NCBI GenBank assembly: GCA_037444185.1
Contig: JBBIMW010000012.1
Location: forward strand, 1-59,895
Source: JAILZP01 sp037444185
GTDB taxonomy: Bacteria; Bacillota; Desulfotomaculia; Desulfotomaculales; Desulfocucumaceae
Reading direction: 5' to 3'
DNA: 59,895 nucleotides
Shown here: positions 50,431 to 59,425 of the stretch, in pieces
Layout: every line of letters begins with the position of its first letter
How positions within the stretch are numbered: the first letter of the stretch is position 1
Program-made: the position numbers and the translations under genes
Notes under the pieces: model-generated
Told to the model about the DNA's origin: nothing
The model's input: the letters and a program-made list of their open reading frames with translations, nothing else
Database searches by the model: none

Positions 50431-52356
50431 CTAGGAAGCTCCGGCGCCGGTCTGCCCCGCCGGGGCCGCGGCCCGGCCCGGGGCGGCGGCCTGGTCTTTA
50501 ACGCCTCCCTGAACAGGCTCCTTTTTGGATGCGAAGTATGCGTCCAGTATTTTCCTGGCCACCGGTCCACCCAGGGAACTTCCCTTGTACCCGTATTCAA
50601 TAATAACGGAAACGGCCACCTCCGGGTTTTCGTAGGGCGCGTAGGCAACATACAGGGCATGGGCGTTTTGGGCCTTGTCCCCCACCTCGGCGGTGCCCGT
50701 CTTGGCGGCGACACGGTAGGGTGCCCCCCAGAAGGCGGCCGACCCGGTGCCGTCCCCCACGGCCACCTGACGCATACCCTCCCGGACAACCTCCAGGGTT
50801 TCCCCTGACACGTTGACCCTCTTCAGCACCTCGGGCTTGAATGTTTTCACCTCCGCCCCTTCAGGGCTGACCACCTTTTTCACCAGCCTCGGCCTGTACA
50901 GAGTGCCGCCGTTGGCTATGGCCGCCACGAAATTAGCCAACTGAAGGGCTGTGAACTTACTTTCCTGCTGCCCTATGGCCATATCCATACTGTCATATTC
51001 ACGCCACTGGGACTCCCAGTCGTTGCCGGCCCAGATTTTTTTCTTGAGCTCCCTGGAGGCCACCCTGCCCGCTTCCTCCCCGGGCAGGTCAACCCTTGTC
51101 AGCTCCCCCAGCCCGTATTCCAGGGAGTATTTAGCCATCAATTCAGGCCCGGCCATTATTCCGTAATGGTAAAAATACACGTCGCAGGAATGCTTGATGG
51201 CCCCCGCGGCGTCTACAACACCGTGGCCCCCCTCTTTCCAGTCTTTTTTATACTTGTAAAAACCGTAGCAATTAACAGCAACTTTTGGGGTCACAATTCC
51301 CCCTTCCAGCATGGCCGACAGGGTGGCCATCTTAAAAGTGGAGCCGGGCGTGTAGATGGTCTGTATGGCGTGATTGCGCAGGGCACCGGTCTTCAACAGC
51401 TCGGCGTATTTCCTGGCCTGAAGGGGCTGGGAAAAAATATTCAGGTCATACGACGGAATGGAAACCATGGCCAGCACTTCTCCCGTGTGAACGTCAATCG
51501 CCACGGCGGCCCCGGTAATGGGCGTGTCAGCCGGCACTTTGGCGATACCGTTCCTGGTCTGTTGCACGGCCCAGGCCACCGCGTCCTGGGATGCCCTCTG
51601 CAGCCGCTGGTCGATGGATGTAACCAAGTTGTTGCCCGGCACAGGCTGCTTGAATCCCAGATCCCTCACCGGGCGGCCATGGGCGTCCACCTCCACCTGC
51701 CTGGCGCCCTTCGCGCCGCGCAGATAACCCTCGTAGGCATACTCCAGTCCCACCTGGCCAAAGGAGTCTCCCATCAGGTAGCCTTCACCCCTGCGAGCTT
51801 CAAGCTGTTCGTCGGTAATCTCCCTGACGTATCCCAGCGTTTCCCCCAGCAGGTCGCCGAAGGGATAATATCTCACCGGCTCCACGTCTATGTTTACCCC
51901 GGGCAGTTCCAGACGCTGCTCTTCAATTCTGTTCACCGTCTCCTGGGAAACATTGACCGCCACCCGCACCGGCTCGTAAAGACGCTTATGGTCCTTTATT
52001 TTCTCTTCGATGTCCTCCCGGATCTGCTGGGCGGTCAGTCCCTTCAGGCTGCCGTCCCCTTCCAGTATTCCGGCCAGTCGCCTGATGACCTGGCTGGAGT
52101 CTTTAAGCCCGAGATATACAAAGGACACGGTGTAAACCGGCTTGTTGCTCACCAGTCTCACGCCGTTGCGGTCCAGTATTTCTCCCCTGGGACCCTCCAC
52201 CGTTATCAGCCGCTGGTGGTTCTGGGTGGCCAGGGTGCGGTAGCGGTCGGCCTCGGCTATTTGCATGTACCCAAGTCGGCAAAGCAGGGCGAAAAATAAA
52301 AGGGCCAGTAGGCAGGTAAAAAATTTCATTTTTTTCTCAATTACTTTTTTATCCAA
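50431..52356 (-). CDS. mrdA: Penicillin-binding protein 2 (elongation transpeptidase)
   Basis: Class B PBP of ~641 residues, partner of RodA. One N-terminal helix (KFFTCLLALLFFALLCRLGY), a dimerisation part with RGEILDRNG, and the transpeptidase domain with the active serine in PGSTFKM (about residue 339), SCD and KTGTAE. The start is taken at TTG 52356, 9 bases after AAGGAAGGG; ATG 52329 is another choice. A Pro/Ala-rich end follows (QAAAPGRAAAPAG). Confidence 0.94.
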   Translation of the reverse strand: MDKKVIEKKMKFFTCLLALLFFALLCRLGYMQIAEADRYRTLATQNHQRLITVEGPRGEILDRNGVRLVSNKPVYTVSFVYLGLKDSSQVIRRLAGILEGDGSLKGLTAQQIREDIEEKIKDHKRLYEPVRVAVNVSQETVNRIEEQRLELPGVNIDVEPVRYYPFGDLLGETLGYVREITDEQLEARRGEGYLMGDSFGQVGLEYAYEGYLRGAKGARQVEVDAHGRPVRDLGFKQPVPGNNLVTSIDQRLQRASQDAVAWAVQQTRNGIAKVPADTPITGAAVAIDVHTGEVLAMVSIPSYDLNIFSQPLQARKYAELLKTGALRNHAIQTIYTPGSTFKMATLSAMLEGGIVTPKVAVNCYGFYKYKKDWKEGGHGVVDAAGAIKHSCDVYFYHYGIMAGPELMAKYSLEYGLGELTRVDLPGEEAGRVASRELKKKIWAGNDWESQWREYDSMDMAIGQQESKFTALQLANFVAAIANGGTLYRPRLVKKVVSPEGAEVKTFKPEVLKRVNVSGETLEVVREGMRQVAVGDGTGSAAFWGAPYRVAAKTGTAEVGDKAQNAHALYVAYAPYENPEVAVSVIIEYGYKGSSLGGPVARKILDAYFASKKEPVQGGVKDQAAAPGRAAAPAGQTGAGAS

Positions 52357-52403
52357 TTCTGCCAACCCTTCCTTAAGAGTCCCAAGCCCCGAACCCCGGA
52401 TTT

Positions 52404-52901
52404 CTACAATTTGCTGCAAAGCCATCCCTCATGGTTCGACCGGTAAAACCTGCGGTATGAAAGCGGGACAAGCAGAGCGGTGTAGGTGGCCGTAGGTATA
52501 ATCACGTTTAGCAGGGCGACTCCCGGAGCAATGTACACCTCCATCAGCCAAAGCAGGATGTAGTTTGAAAACTGGGCTGCAAAGGAGGAAAGCCACACCA
52601 GGAATACAACCATAAGGGAACTGTCCTTATACAGCTTCGACTCGGTAAGTCCCACCAGGTAGCCCACCGACATCATTGAAAGGGAATTCATTCCCACGTA
52701 GCTGCCCGTTGCCAGGTCTACAAAAAGTCCGCCCAGGAATCCCAGCAGCGCCCCTTCCCGGGGCCCTCTCAAGAACGCGTTGAAAACCACCGTGATCAGC
52801 ACAAGATCGGGCTTTACGCCGAACACCGACAGCAGGTTCAGCAGTGTCACCTGGAGAAAAAGCGCCGCCAGAAGCAAAAAAAGCAGTAAATAAAGCCTCA
52901 C
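52404..52901 (-). CDS. mreD: Rod shape-determining protein MreD
   Basis: 165 residues with about five helices and the family's LLGFLGGLFVDLATGSYVG. It works with MreB, MreC, RodA and PBP2 in elongation. GTG at 52901 overlaps the mreC stop (GTGA). Confidence 0.93.
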   Translation of the reverse strand: MRLYLLLFLLLAALFLQVTLLNLLSVFGVKPDLVLITVVFNAFLRGPREGALLGFLGGLFVDLATGSYVGMNSLSMMSVGYLVGLTESKLYKDSSLMVVFLVWLSSFAAQFSNYILLWLMEVYIAPGVALLNVIIPTATYTALLVPLSYRRFYRSNHEGWLCSKL

Positions 52902-53854
52902 CGGCCCACCACCCCGCCAGCTTCGCCGGCCCTTACGGCGCCGGGAGATCTCCCCCTCACATCTGCTTTGCCCTCACCCCAGGGATGGGGTATTCCGGAC
53001 TCCCCGGTAACGCTCCGGGGAGTCCGGACGCCGGTAATCACCATGACTTCTTCCAAACGGTTAAAATCAACATACGGCACAATGACCGCCCTGTTGAACA
53101 GCCCCGAGGGCTCCTTGTCCGACTCCAGTGTCCAGCCGATGGGTATTCCCTTGGGATACAGACTTCCAAAGCCTGAAGTCACCACGGCCTGCCCCCGGCT
53201 GACATCGGACCCGATGGGTATGTGAACCATTCTCACCTGGCCCGGTGAACTGGCCACCCCCTCCACCATGCCCGGAACCCTGTTTTCCTGCACCAGCGCA
53301 GCCACTCCGCTGCGGGAATCGGTAATCAGCAAAACCTCGGCGGTATTCCTGGTCACCGAGACGATCCTGCCCACCAGCCCCTGTTCATTGATCACCGTCA
53401 TGTTGGGGATCATACCTTCACCGGACCCCTTGTTTATGGTAATGGTACCGAACCAATTCCCCGGGTCCCTTCCGATCACCGCCGCAGCCACCAATTCGTA
53501 CCCCTTTACCGGAGCCACCCCGGTTTTGAAGTCCAGTAGTTTTTTAAGCCTTTCATTCTCGGCGCGCAACTCCTCGTACTGCCTCATACGGCCTTCCAGC
53601 TCAATGATTTGCTTTTTCATCAACTGGTTTTCATCAGCCGCATTGAACAGGTCAAAAGGAAGGGACACCAGCCCTCTCAAGCGGTGCCCCAGGTTCATGG
53701 CCAGCCCCTGCGCGGGGGCCAGAAAATCCTTCAGTACGGACTCCATGGGGGAAGCGCCTGCCCTGCCGAATTTTGTATAGTGCATCAATGCAAGACTGAA
53801 AATAATAATCAAGGCCAAATAGAAAAATCTCCTGGCATTCGACCTGCGGGACAC
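52898..53854 (-). CDS. mreC: Rod shape-determining protein MreC
   Basis: 318 residues: one helix near the N-terminus, a coiled coil (about 72-107, MKKQIIELEGRMRQYEELRA), and two beta domains with RDPGNWFGTITINKGS and GLVGRIVSV. The last ~45 residues are a G/R-rich tail. GTG at 53854 follows GGGGTG. The 147 bases to mreB include a short CCAGAATC repeat (53907-53924). Confidence 0.94.
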   Translation of the reverse strand: MSRRSNARRFFYLALIIIFSLALMHYTKFGRAGASPMESVLKDFLAPAQGLAMNLGHRLRGLVSLPFDLFNAADENQLMKKQIIELEGRMRQYEELRAENERLKKLLDFKTGVAPVKGYELVAAAVIGRDPGNWFGTITINKGSGEGMIPNMTVINEQGLVGRIVSVTRNTAEVLLITDSRSGVAALVQENRVPGMVEGVASSPGQVRMVHIPIGSDVSRGQAVVTSGFGSLYPKGIPIGWTLESDKEPSGLFNRAVIVPYVDFNRLEEVMVITGVRTPRSVTGESGIPHPWGEGKADVRGRSPGAVRAGEAGGVVGR

Positions 53855-54001
53855 TCCATCACCCCTCTGAAAATGGCTTATCCTGCATTCCTTGTTTTAT
53901 TCTGCCGGAATCCAGAATCAAGAATGGGAAAGAAAGGATATTTTCATCTTCCACCAAAATATTTTATAACTTTATTGGCGGCAAAGCAGCAGGTAATTAT
54001 T

Positions 54002-55036
54002 TCACTTCGATATTTTACGCGGATGGATCAACACCTTCCTGAGCATGTCGATGTTCTCCAACACCCGCCCGGTGCCATACGCCACTGCCAGAAGAGGATC
54101 TTCGGCCAAATGCACGGGCATGCCGGTATCTTCACTCACCAGCCGGTCCAGCCCCCTCAGCAGGGAGCCCCCCCCGGCCATGAATATGCCTCTGTCCATT
54201 ATGTCGGCCGCCAGCTCCGGCGGAGTTATCTCCAGGGTGGCCCTGATGGCTTCCAGTATAGATGTGACAGGCTCCGAAAGGGCCTTGTACACTTCTTCGG
54301 AAGTAATCTGAATGGTTTTCGGCAGGCCGGTGACCAAATCCCTCCCCCGTATATCGAACACTTCCGGCCGGTCGGGCGGGTAGGCGGTGCCTATCTCTAT
54401 TTTTATCTCCTCGGAAGTCCTCTCCCCAATCATTAAGTTGTAGGTTTTTTTTACGTGATGGGCAATGGCCTCATCCATCTCATCCCCGGCTATGCGGATG
54501 GACCGGCTGGTGACTATTCCGCCCAGTGAAATCACAGCCACCTCGGTTGTCCCCCCGCCAATGTCCACCACCATATTGCCGGTGGGCTCGTGCACGGGAA
54601 GGCCGGCACCGATGGCCGCCGCCATGGGCTCCTCGATGAGGTAGGCCTCCCTGGCCCCGGCCTGCATGGCCGCCTCCCTGACCGCCCTTTCCTCCACCGC
54701 GGTGACGCCGGAAGGAACCGAAACCACCACCCGGGGATGAATCAAAAAGGTTTTTCCCCGCAGGGCCTTTTTTATAAAATATTTGATCATGCTCTGGGTG
54801 ACGTCGAAGTCGGCAATCACCCCGTCCTTCATCGGCCGTATGGCGACGATATTCCCCGGCGTGCGCCCGATCATCTGCTTCGCCTCGTCGCCCACGGCCA
54901 ATACCTGGCCGGTGTCCTTCTGTATGGCCACCACCGACGGCTCCCTTAAAACTATACCTTTCCCCTTAAGGTACACGAGGGAATTGGCGGTTCCCAAATC
55001 TATACCCATGTCCCTGGAGAACAGCCCCAGCCTCAA
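54002..55036 (-). CDS. mreB: Rod shape-determining protein MreB
   Basis: Actin-like filament protein of 344 residues. Phosphate loops MGIDLGTANSLVY and VDIGGGTTEVAVIS, adenosine motif GGGSLLRGLD. TTG at 55036 after GGGG, 8 bases. It opens the mre operon after radC. Confidence 0.97.
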   Translation of the reverse strand: MRLGLFSRDMGIDLGTANSLVYLKGKGIVLREPSVVAIQKDTGQVLAVGDEAKQMIGRTPGNIVAIRPMKDGVIADFDVTQSMIKYFIKKALRGKTFLIHPRVVVSVPSGVTAVEERAVREAAMQAGAREAYLIEEPMAAAIGAGLPVHEPTGNMVVDIGGGTTEVAVISLGGIVTSRSIRIAGDEMDEAIAHHVKKTYNLMIGERTSEEIKIEIGTAYPPDRPEVFDIRGRDLVTGLPKTIQITSEEVYKALSEPVTSILEAIRATLEITPPELAADIMDRGIFMAGGGSLLRGLDRLVSEDTGMPVHLAEDPLLAVAYGTGRVLENIDMLRKVLIHPRKISK

Positions 55037-55078
55037 TTTATTAACCCCTTTCCGTACATCAAGTCCCGACCCGTAAAA

Positions 55079-55765
55079 TTATATCATACCCTTGTCCTTG
55101 AAACTGACAAATTTATTATCCCCAATGATGATGTGATCTAAGACTTCAATGCCGATTATTGATCCGGCGTCCTGCAGGCGGCGTGTGATTTCCCTGTCCT
55201 CCATGCTGGGGGTGGGATCCCCGCTGGGGTGGTTGTGGACCAATATCACGGCCGAAGCGTTCCTCCTGATGGCCATTTTGAACAATTCCCTGGGATGAAT
55301 CACCGACGAGTTCAGCGTGCCTATGGATATTGTTTCCCTGGCCAACACCCGGTTTTTGGTATTCAGCATCAGCGCGCAGAAATGCTCCCTGTCCAGGTGC
55401 CTCATTTCTTCCATGACCATGGCGGCGGCATCCCCAGGCTCCCTGATGGAGGGCCTCCCGCCTTCAGAGACGGAGGCCAGCCTCCTGCCCACTTCCAGGG
55501 CTGCCTTCAGCTGGGCGGCCTTGGCCGGTCCCATGCCGTGCATGGCGCCCAACTCTTCCACACCGGTCTGGACAAGATTTTTCAGGCCGGAAAAACGGCT
55601 TAAAATCTCCGTGGCCAGTTCCACCGCACTTTTTTCCGTCGATCCGGTCCGCAGTAAAACGGCCAGCAGCTCGGCGTCGCTCAAAACCCTGGCCCCTTCC
55701 CTGATCAGCCTCTCCCTGGGGCGCTGGTCCGCCGGCATGTCCTTCATCCTGGCACGGTACTTCAT
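55079..55765 (-). CDS. radC: RadC/JAB-domain protein
   Basis: About 228 residues: N-terminal helix-hairpin-helix part (GAMHGMGPAKAAQLKAALE) and the JAB metalloprotease-like domain with VHNHPSGDPTPSMED. Its function in the cell is debated despite the old DNA-repair name. ATG at 55765 has GGAGTG about 10 bases upstream. Confidence 0.95.
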   Translation of the reverse strand: MKYRARMKDMPADQRPRERLIREGARVLSDAELLAVLLRTGSTEKSAVELATEILSRFSGLKNLVQTGVEELGAMHGMGPAKAAQLKAALEVGRRLASVSEGGRPSIREPGDAAAMVMEEMRHLDREHFCALMLNTKNRVLARETISIGTLNSSVIHPRELFKMAIRRNASAVILVHNHPSGDPTPSMEDREITRRLQDAGSIIGIEVLDHIIIGDNKFVSFKDKGMI

Positions 55766-55800
55766 TATAAAAATCACTCCAAAACAATGGTGTGCGCGGG

Positions 55801-56421
55801 TTATCCGCCGCCGGGCCAAGGCCGTGGCTGCTTATAAAAATTATGGCGGACGGCGTCCACCCCGAAATAATTCAACACCCCGGCCAGCCTGGCCAGGGGC
55901 AGCCCCACCACATTGAAATAGCAGCCCTCTATGCCTTTGACGAAAACAGCCCCAAGCCCCTGGATGGCGTACCCCCCCGCCTTGTCCAGGGGCTCCCCGG
56001 TGCCGGCATACATTTTTATTTCATCCATGCCGGCCGGCCTGAAAAAGACCTTGGTGCGCCCGTGGGACACATGGACCCGCCCGGTTCCCGCATCAATCAC
56101 AGCCAGCCCGGAATAAACGCTGTGCTCGTCTCCCTGAAGACATCCCAGCATTTCCACAGCCTCCTCTTCGTCCCCGGGCTTTCCCATTATCCTGTCCCGC
56201 CAGACCACCACGGTATCGGATCCTATCACCAACCCGCGGTTCAAATCCCCGGCCGCCACCCTGGCCTTTCTCTCGGCCAATGTTTCCACCAGCTTCCCGG
56301 GGGGCATGGCCCCCCCGACACTTTCATCCACATTCTTTATCACCACAGTAAAGGGCAGCCCCAGCTGTTCCATCAACTCCCTGCGCCTGGGCGACGAGGA
56401 AGCCAGGTATATCGGCAGCAA
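55801..56421 (-). CDS. maf: Maf-type nucleoside triphosphate pyrophosphatase
   Basis: 206 residues with LASSSPRRRELM, the SDTVVVWRDRIMGKP region and EPLDKAGGYAIQGLG. Maf removes modified or dTTP/UTP nucleotides and has been tied to division arrest. TTG at 56421 after GGAGG, 8 bases. It precedes radC, as in Bacillus relatives. Confidence 0.95.
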   Translation of the reverse strand: MLPIYLASSSPRRRELMEQLGLPFTVVIKNVDESVGGAMPPGKLVETLAERKARVAAGDLNRGLVIGSDTVVVWRDRIMGKPGDEEEAVEMLGCLQGDEHSVYSGLAVIDAGTGRVHVSHGRTKVFFRPAGMDEIKMYAGTGEPLDKAGGYAIQGLGAVFVKGIEGCYFNVVGLPLARLAGVLNYFGVDAVRHNFYKQPRPWPGGG

Positions 56422-56453
56422 CAGTCGAACCTCCTGTCTTGTGTTTCCTCCAA

Positions 56454-56708
56454 TTATATCCTCCTGTACACCCAGTAGCCGATAATCAGCCCCAGGGCGG
56501 TCAGCGGACCCAGGGCCATTTTAAACCCGATGGACAAAGTCATGAAATGCAGGTCGACAGTGACTGGAGCAAAACCTATTCCGGCCGTCGATTTCACAAA
56601 GGGAACGAAGGGGTCCAGGGCGTTGGCGGCGGCACTGCCGGCCAGCCCGCCGATCAGTAGGAGGACAATCAGCAGCCAGAAATTTTTATTGTTTTTGTAA
56701 GACGGCAT
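56454..56708 (-). CDS. DUF4321 membrane protein
   Basis: 84 residues with two helices (about 8-29 and 58-80) and the sequence ANALDPFVPF between them. The family is small, of unknown role, and usually next to maf in Clostridia. ATG at 56708 follows GGGTGATG; an upstream in-frame start at 56750 is less likely. Confidence 0.8.
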   Translation of the reverse strand: MPSYKNNKNFWLLIVLLLIGGLAGSAAANALDPFVPFVKSTAGIGFAPVTVDLHFMTLSIGFKMALGPLTALGLIIGYWVYRRI

Positions 56709-56931
56709 TTCATCACCCGCAAGTAATTTGTTTTCTGCATTTCCGTTCATTGTTTACCTTATTCAGTTTAACATTCGCCGGTTGATTGTGACAAGATGCC
56801 CGCCAGCATTATATAAAAGTGTCAACTATTGAAAAAAGGCCTCCTTTATCCCTTGTCGCCGCTTAAAACTGGCAAAACCTCCCCCGGCGCGGTAAAATAG
56901 CATAAAAAACATGCGGGGGCGGGGAGACGGA

Positions 56932-57477
56932 ATGAAAAAAACAGCAGCTTTACTTATCATTTTATTCCTTTTGGCGGGGTGCGGAGGGGCCAATGAAGCG
57001 GCAAGTGTCCCAAAGACCAAGGCGGACACGGGCGCCGGCGCCCGGACAAAGGCTCCCCACACCAGCTCAGCCAAAGAAAAGGGTGACTGGGTCAGGGTGG
57101 CCCGGGTCATCGACGGGGACACCTTTGAATTTATGAACAGGGGAACCAAGGAAAAGGTAAGGCTCATCGGGGTTGACACCCCCGAATCGGCGAAGCCGGG
57201 CTCGGAGGCGGAGCCCTTCGGCATTGAGGCAGGCAATTTCACCAAAAAAATGATTGAAGGAAAGCTGGTCAGACTTGAATTCGACATCCAGGAGAGGGAC
57301 AAACACGGGCGGCTGCTGTGCTACGTTTACCTTGAAGACGGCTCCATGCTGAACACAAGGCTGCTGGAGGAGGGGCTAGCCGCCATAATGACCGTCCCCC
57401 CAAATGTGCGCATGGCGGACAATTTCCTGCAAATTCAGAGGAAGGCCAGGGAACAGAAAAAAGGAATATGGCGCTGA
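56932..57477 (+). CDS. Thermonuclease-family lipoprotein
   Basis: 181 residues: lipobox LLAGC, then a Thr/Lys-rich linker and a staphylococcal nuclease fold with RVIDGDTFEF, RLIGVDTPES, and ERDKHGRLLCYVY. Key Asp, Arg and Glu residues seem present, so it should cut nucleic acid outside the cell. ATG at 56932 has GGGGAG upstream. Its stop is only 4 bases from the convergent glycosyltransferase stop. Confidence 0.92.
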   Translation: MKKTAALLIILFLLAGCGGANEAASVPKTKADTGAGARTKAPHTSSAKEKGDWVRVARVIDGDTFEFMNRGTKEKVRLIGVDTPESAKPGSEAEPFGIEAGNFTKKMIEGKLVRLEFDIQERDKHGRLLCYVYLEDGSMLNTRLLEEGLAAIMTVPPNVRMADNFLQIQRKAREQKKGIWR

Positions 57478-57481
57478 GATT

Positions 57482-59314
57482 CTATCCGCCCATATTAGCT
57501 TCCTGTTTGCCAATCTTATTTATTCCCATGCTGATTTTCGTTTCTTTTAATTTATTAGTAAAAAGCATTTCAAGCCCCATATACGCCCTGAACAATCTTA
57601 AAGCAAAATATGCCGGTATATATGGTATCAAATCCAAACGGCGATAAATTAATAAAACAAAAGCAGTCAACAAAAAAACCGGACCTATGATAACCGAAGC
57701 AATTGCCGCCCCATTTCGAAGATAGAGAACTGTAGGGTCAACTAAGGCTACTATTAAAGCAAAAATTAATATTGGCACCACAACAGCCCTCCTGAATGCG
57801 GCTATAAAACCGAAGGGAATGAACCATAGACCCCGTGCGCCCTGTGCCATATATATTGACGATTTGTTTCTGGCAAAAACATGCAAATAGCTTCTGCTCC
57901 AACGAAGGCGCTGTTCTCTCAAATGTGACAGGCTATTTGGCGCCTCCGAATAAACAATTATCGACGGGTCTATCACAATCCTGTATCCCATGCGCCCAAT
58001 GCGCATGGTGATATCCGTGTCCTCACCATTAATTCCCTCGACAAAGCCCCCCAGTTTTTCCAGTAATTCACGCCGATAGGCCGCCATAATGCCTGGGATA
58101 ACCACCACCGCATCGACGCTGCTTTGTCCCAGACGAAACAAACCAATATTATAATAGACCTCAATGGCCCTCATTTTTGTAAATATGTGTTTAGTGCTCT
58201 TCGGCAGAGGCAGCCCTCCCACACCTCCAACATCAGGAACCGAAAAATGAGATAATATTTTTGGAATAATGTCCTTTTTCACTTTAGTGTCCGCGTCTAT
58301 CCGGACAACTATGTCTTCTTTTATATGTTTCAACCCTAAATTCAGCGCGTAGGATTTCCCCGGATTAGGACAATCCAATAAAACAACATCCAAATATTTG
58401 CACTTATTAATGGCGCCTATGGCAAGTTCGCAAGTTTCGTCTTTTGATCCATTGTCCACCAGATATAGCCTGCATGAACCGCTGTATTCTCCCGCCGCCC
58501 TGTCCAGTGACATTATGCAATCCTCTATATGTTCAGCTTCATTCAAAGCGGCCACCAAAAAAGCCACGTTTTGAGGCGCCGATTTATATTTACCTTGCCT
58601 TCTATACTTGTATACCATATATTTACCCTGTAAAAACAGAAGAAGTATCAGTACTGGGAAAAACAAAAACAATCCAGGTCCCAAGCCCCCCAATAAAGCA
58701 ATATTTCTAAGATACTCCACCTCTTTATGGAGATTGTTGATTATTAATGCGGTAAGCGAAGCGGACATTATTATGGTGACAACAAATCTGGCTGAATATT
58801 GCCATGGTCTTTCAATCTCAGTGTGAACCTTAACGTCCTCAGGAAGTTTTATGTTGTATATTATGGTAACAGCGATTGCCAACAGCGCAAAATACCCGCT
58901 TATTATATTCCCAGCCAAAGTAAAGGGTCCTGGGCCACCTCTAATACTAATTGCCACCATTAGCATATCTGACAGTAAAACCGCCAAAAAACAAAGTGGG
59001 GCCATGGAAGCGAATAACTTCAGACGGACAAGCCCGTTTCCAGCCGTAAAACACCAAAATGTCATAACAAAAGAAAAAAACAACATCCGAAAATGCAGGT
59101 TTTGTGGCGATATATTAATCCCAGTAAAAAGAGAAAGAATTGATGCATAATATAATTTGAATTCCGGCCTCAATAAAAATATAGTGGAGCAAATACTAAA
59201 CATCAGCAAGAAAACAATGCATACATAATAAGGCCTGCTATTGGAATATTTTACCGGGGCGCTGTCTGCCGAAGCGTAACATGGCCCGTCCACCTGATGC
59301 TCAACCGTTTTCAC
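57482..59314 (-). CDS. Membrane family-2 glycosyltransferase
   Basis: 610 residues. About six N-terminal helices, then a GT2 domain from about 245: AALNEAEHIEDCI, DNGSKDETCE, RIDADTKV (metal DxD), GEDTDITMRIG (base) and QRLRWSRS (QxxRW), and about four helices at the end. These are marks of processive enzymes for cellulose, hyaluronan or poly-GlcNAc type polymers. The N-terminal helix block is larger than usual. It is AT-rich relative to its neighbours. No synthase partner genes are in view. Confidence 0.88.
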   Translation of the reverse strand: MKTVEHQVDGPCYASADSAPVKYSNSRPYYVCIVFLLMFSICSTIFLLRPEFKLYYASILSLFTGINISPQNLHFRMLFFSFVMTFWCFTAGNGLVRLKLFASMAPLCFLAVLLSDMLMVAISIRGGPGPFTLAGNIISGYFALLAIAVTIIYNIKLPEDVKVHTEIERPWQYSARFVVTIIMSASLTALIINNLHKEVEYLRNIALLGGLGPGLFLFFPVLILLLFLQGKYMVYKYRRQGKYKSAPQNVAFLVAALNEAEHIEDCIMSLDRAAGEYSGSCRLYLVDNGSKDETCELAIGAINKCKYLDVVLLDCPNPGKSYALNLGLKHIKEDIVVRIDADTKVKKDIIPKILSHFSVPDVGGVGGLPLPKSTKHIFTKMRAIEVYYNIGLFRLGQSSVDAVVVIPGIMAAYRRELLEKLGGFVEGINGEDTDITMRIGRMGYRIVIDPSIIVYSEAPNSLSHLREQRLRWSRSYLHVFARNKSSIYMAQGARGLWFIPFGFIAAFRRAVVVPILIFALIVALVDPTVLYLRNGAAIASVIIGPVFLLTAFVLLIYRRLDLIPYIPAYFALRLFRAYMGLEMLFTNKLKETKISMGINKIGKQEANMGG

Positions 59315-59425
59315 TATTCATCAAACCCCTTCGACAAGCTATCATAAAACTCGCCGCCGGACCTAAACAACAGCCCGGCGACCTTTCAATACAAGCCTGA
59401 CCAGTTGTGCCCTTGATTACGCCAC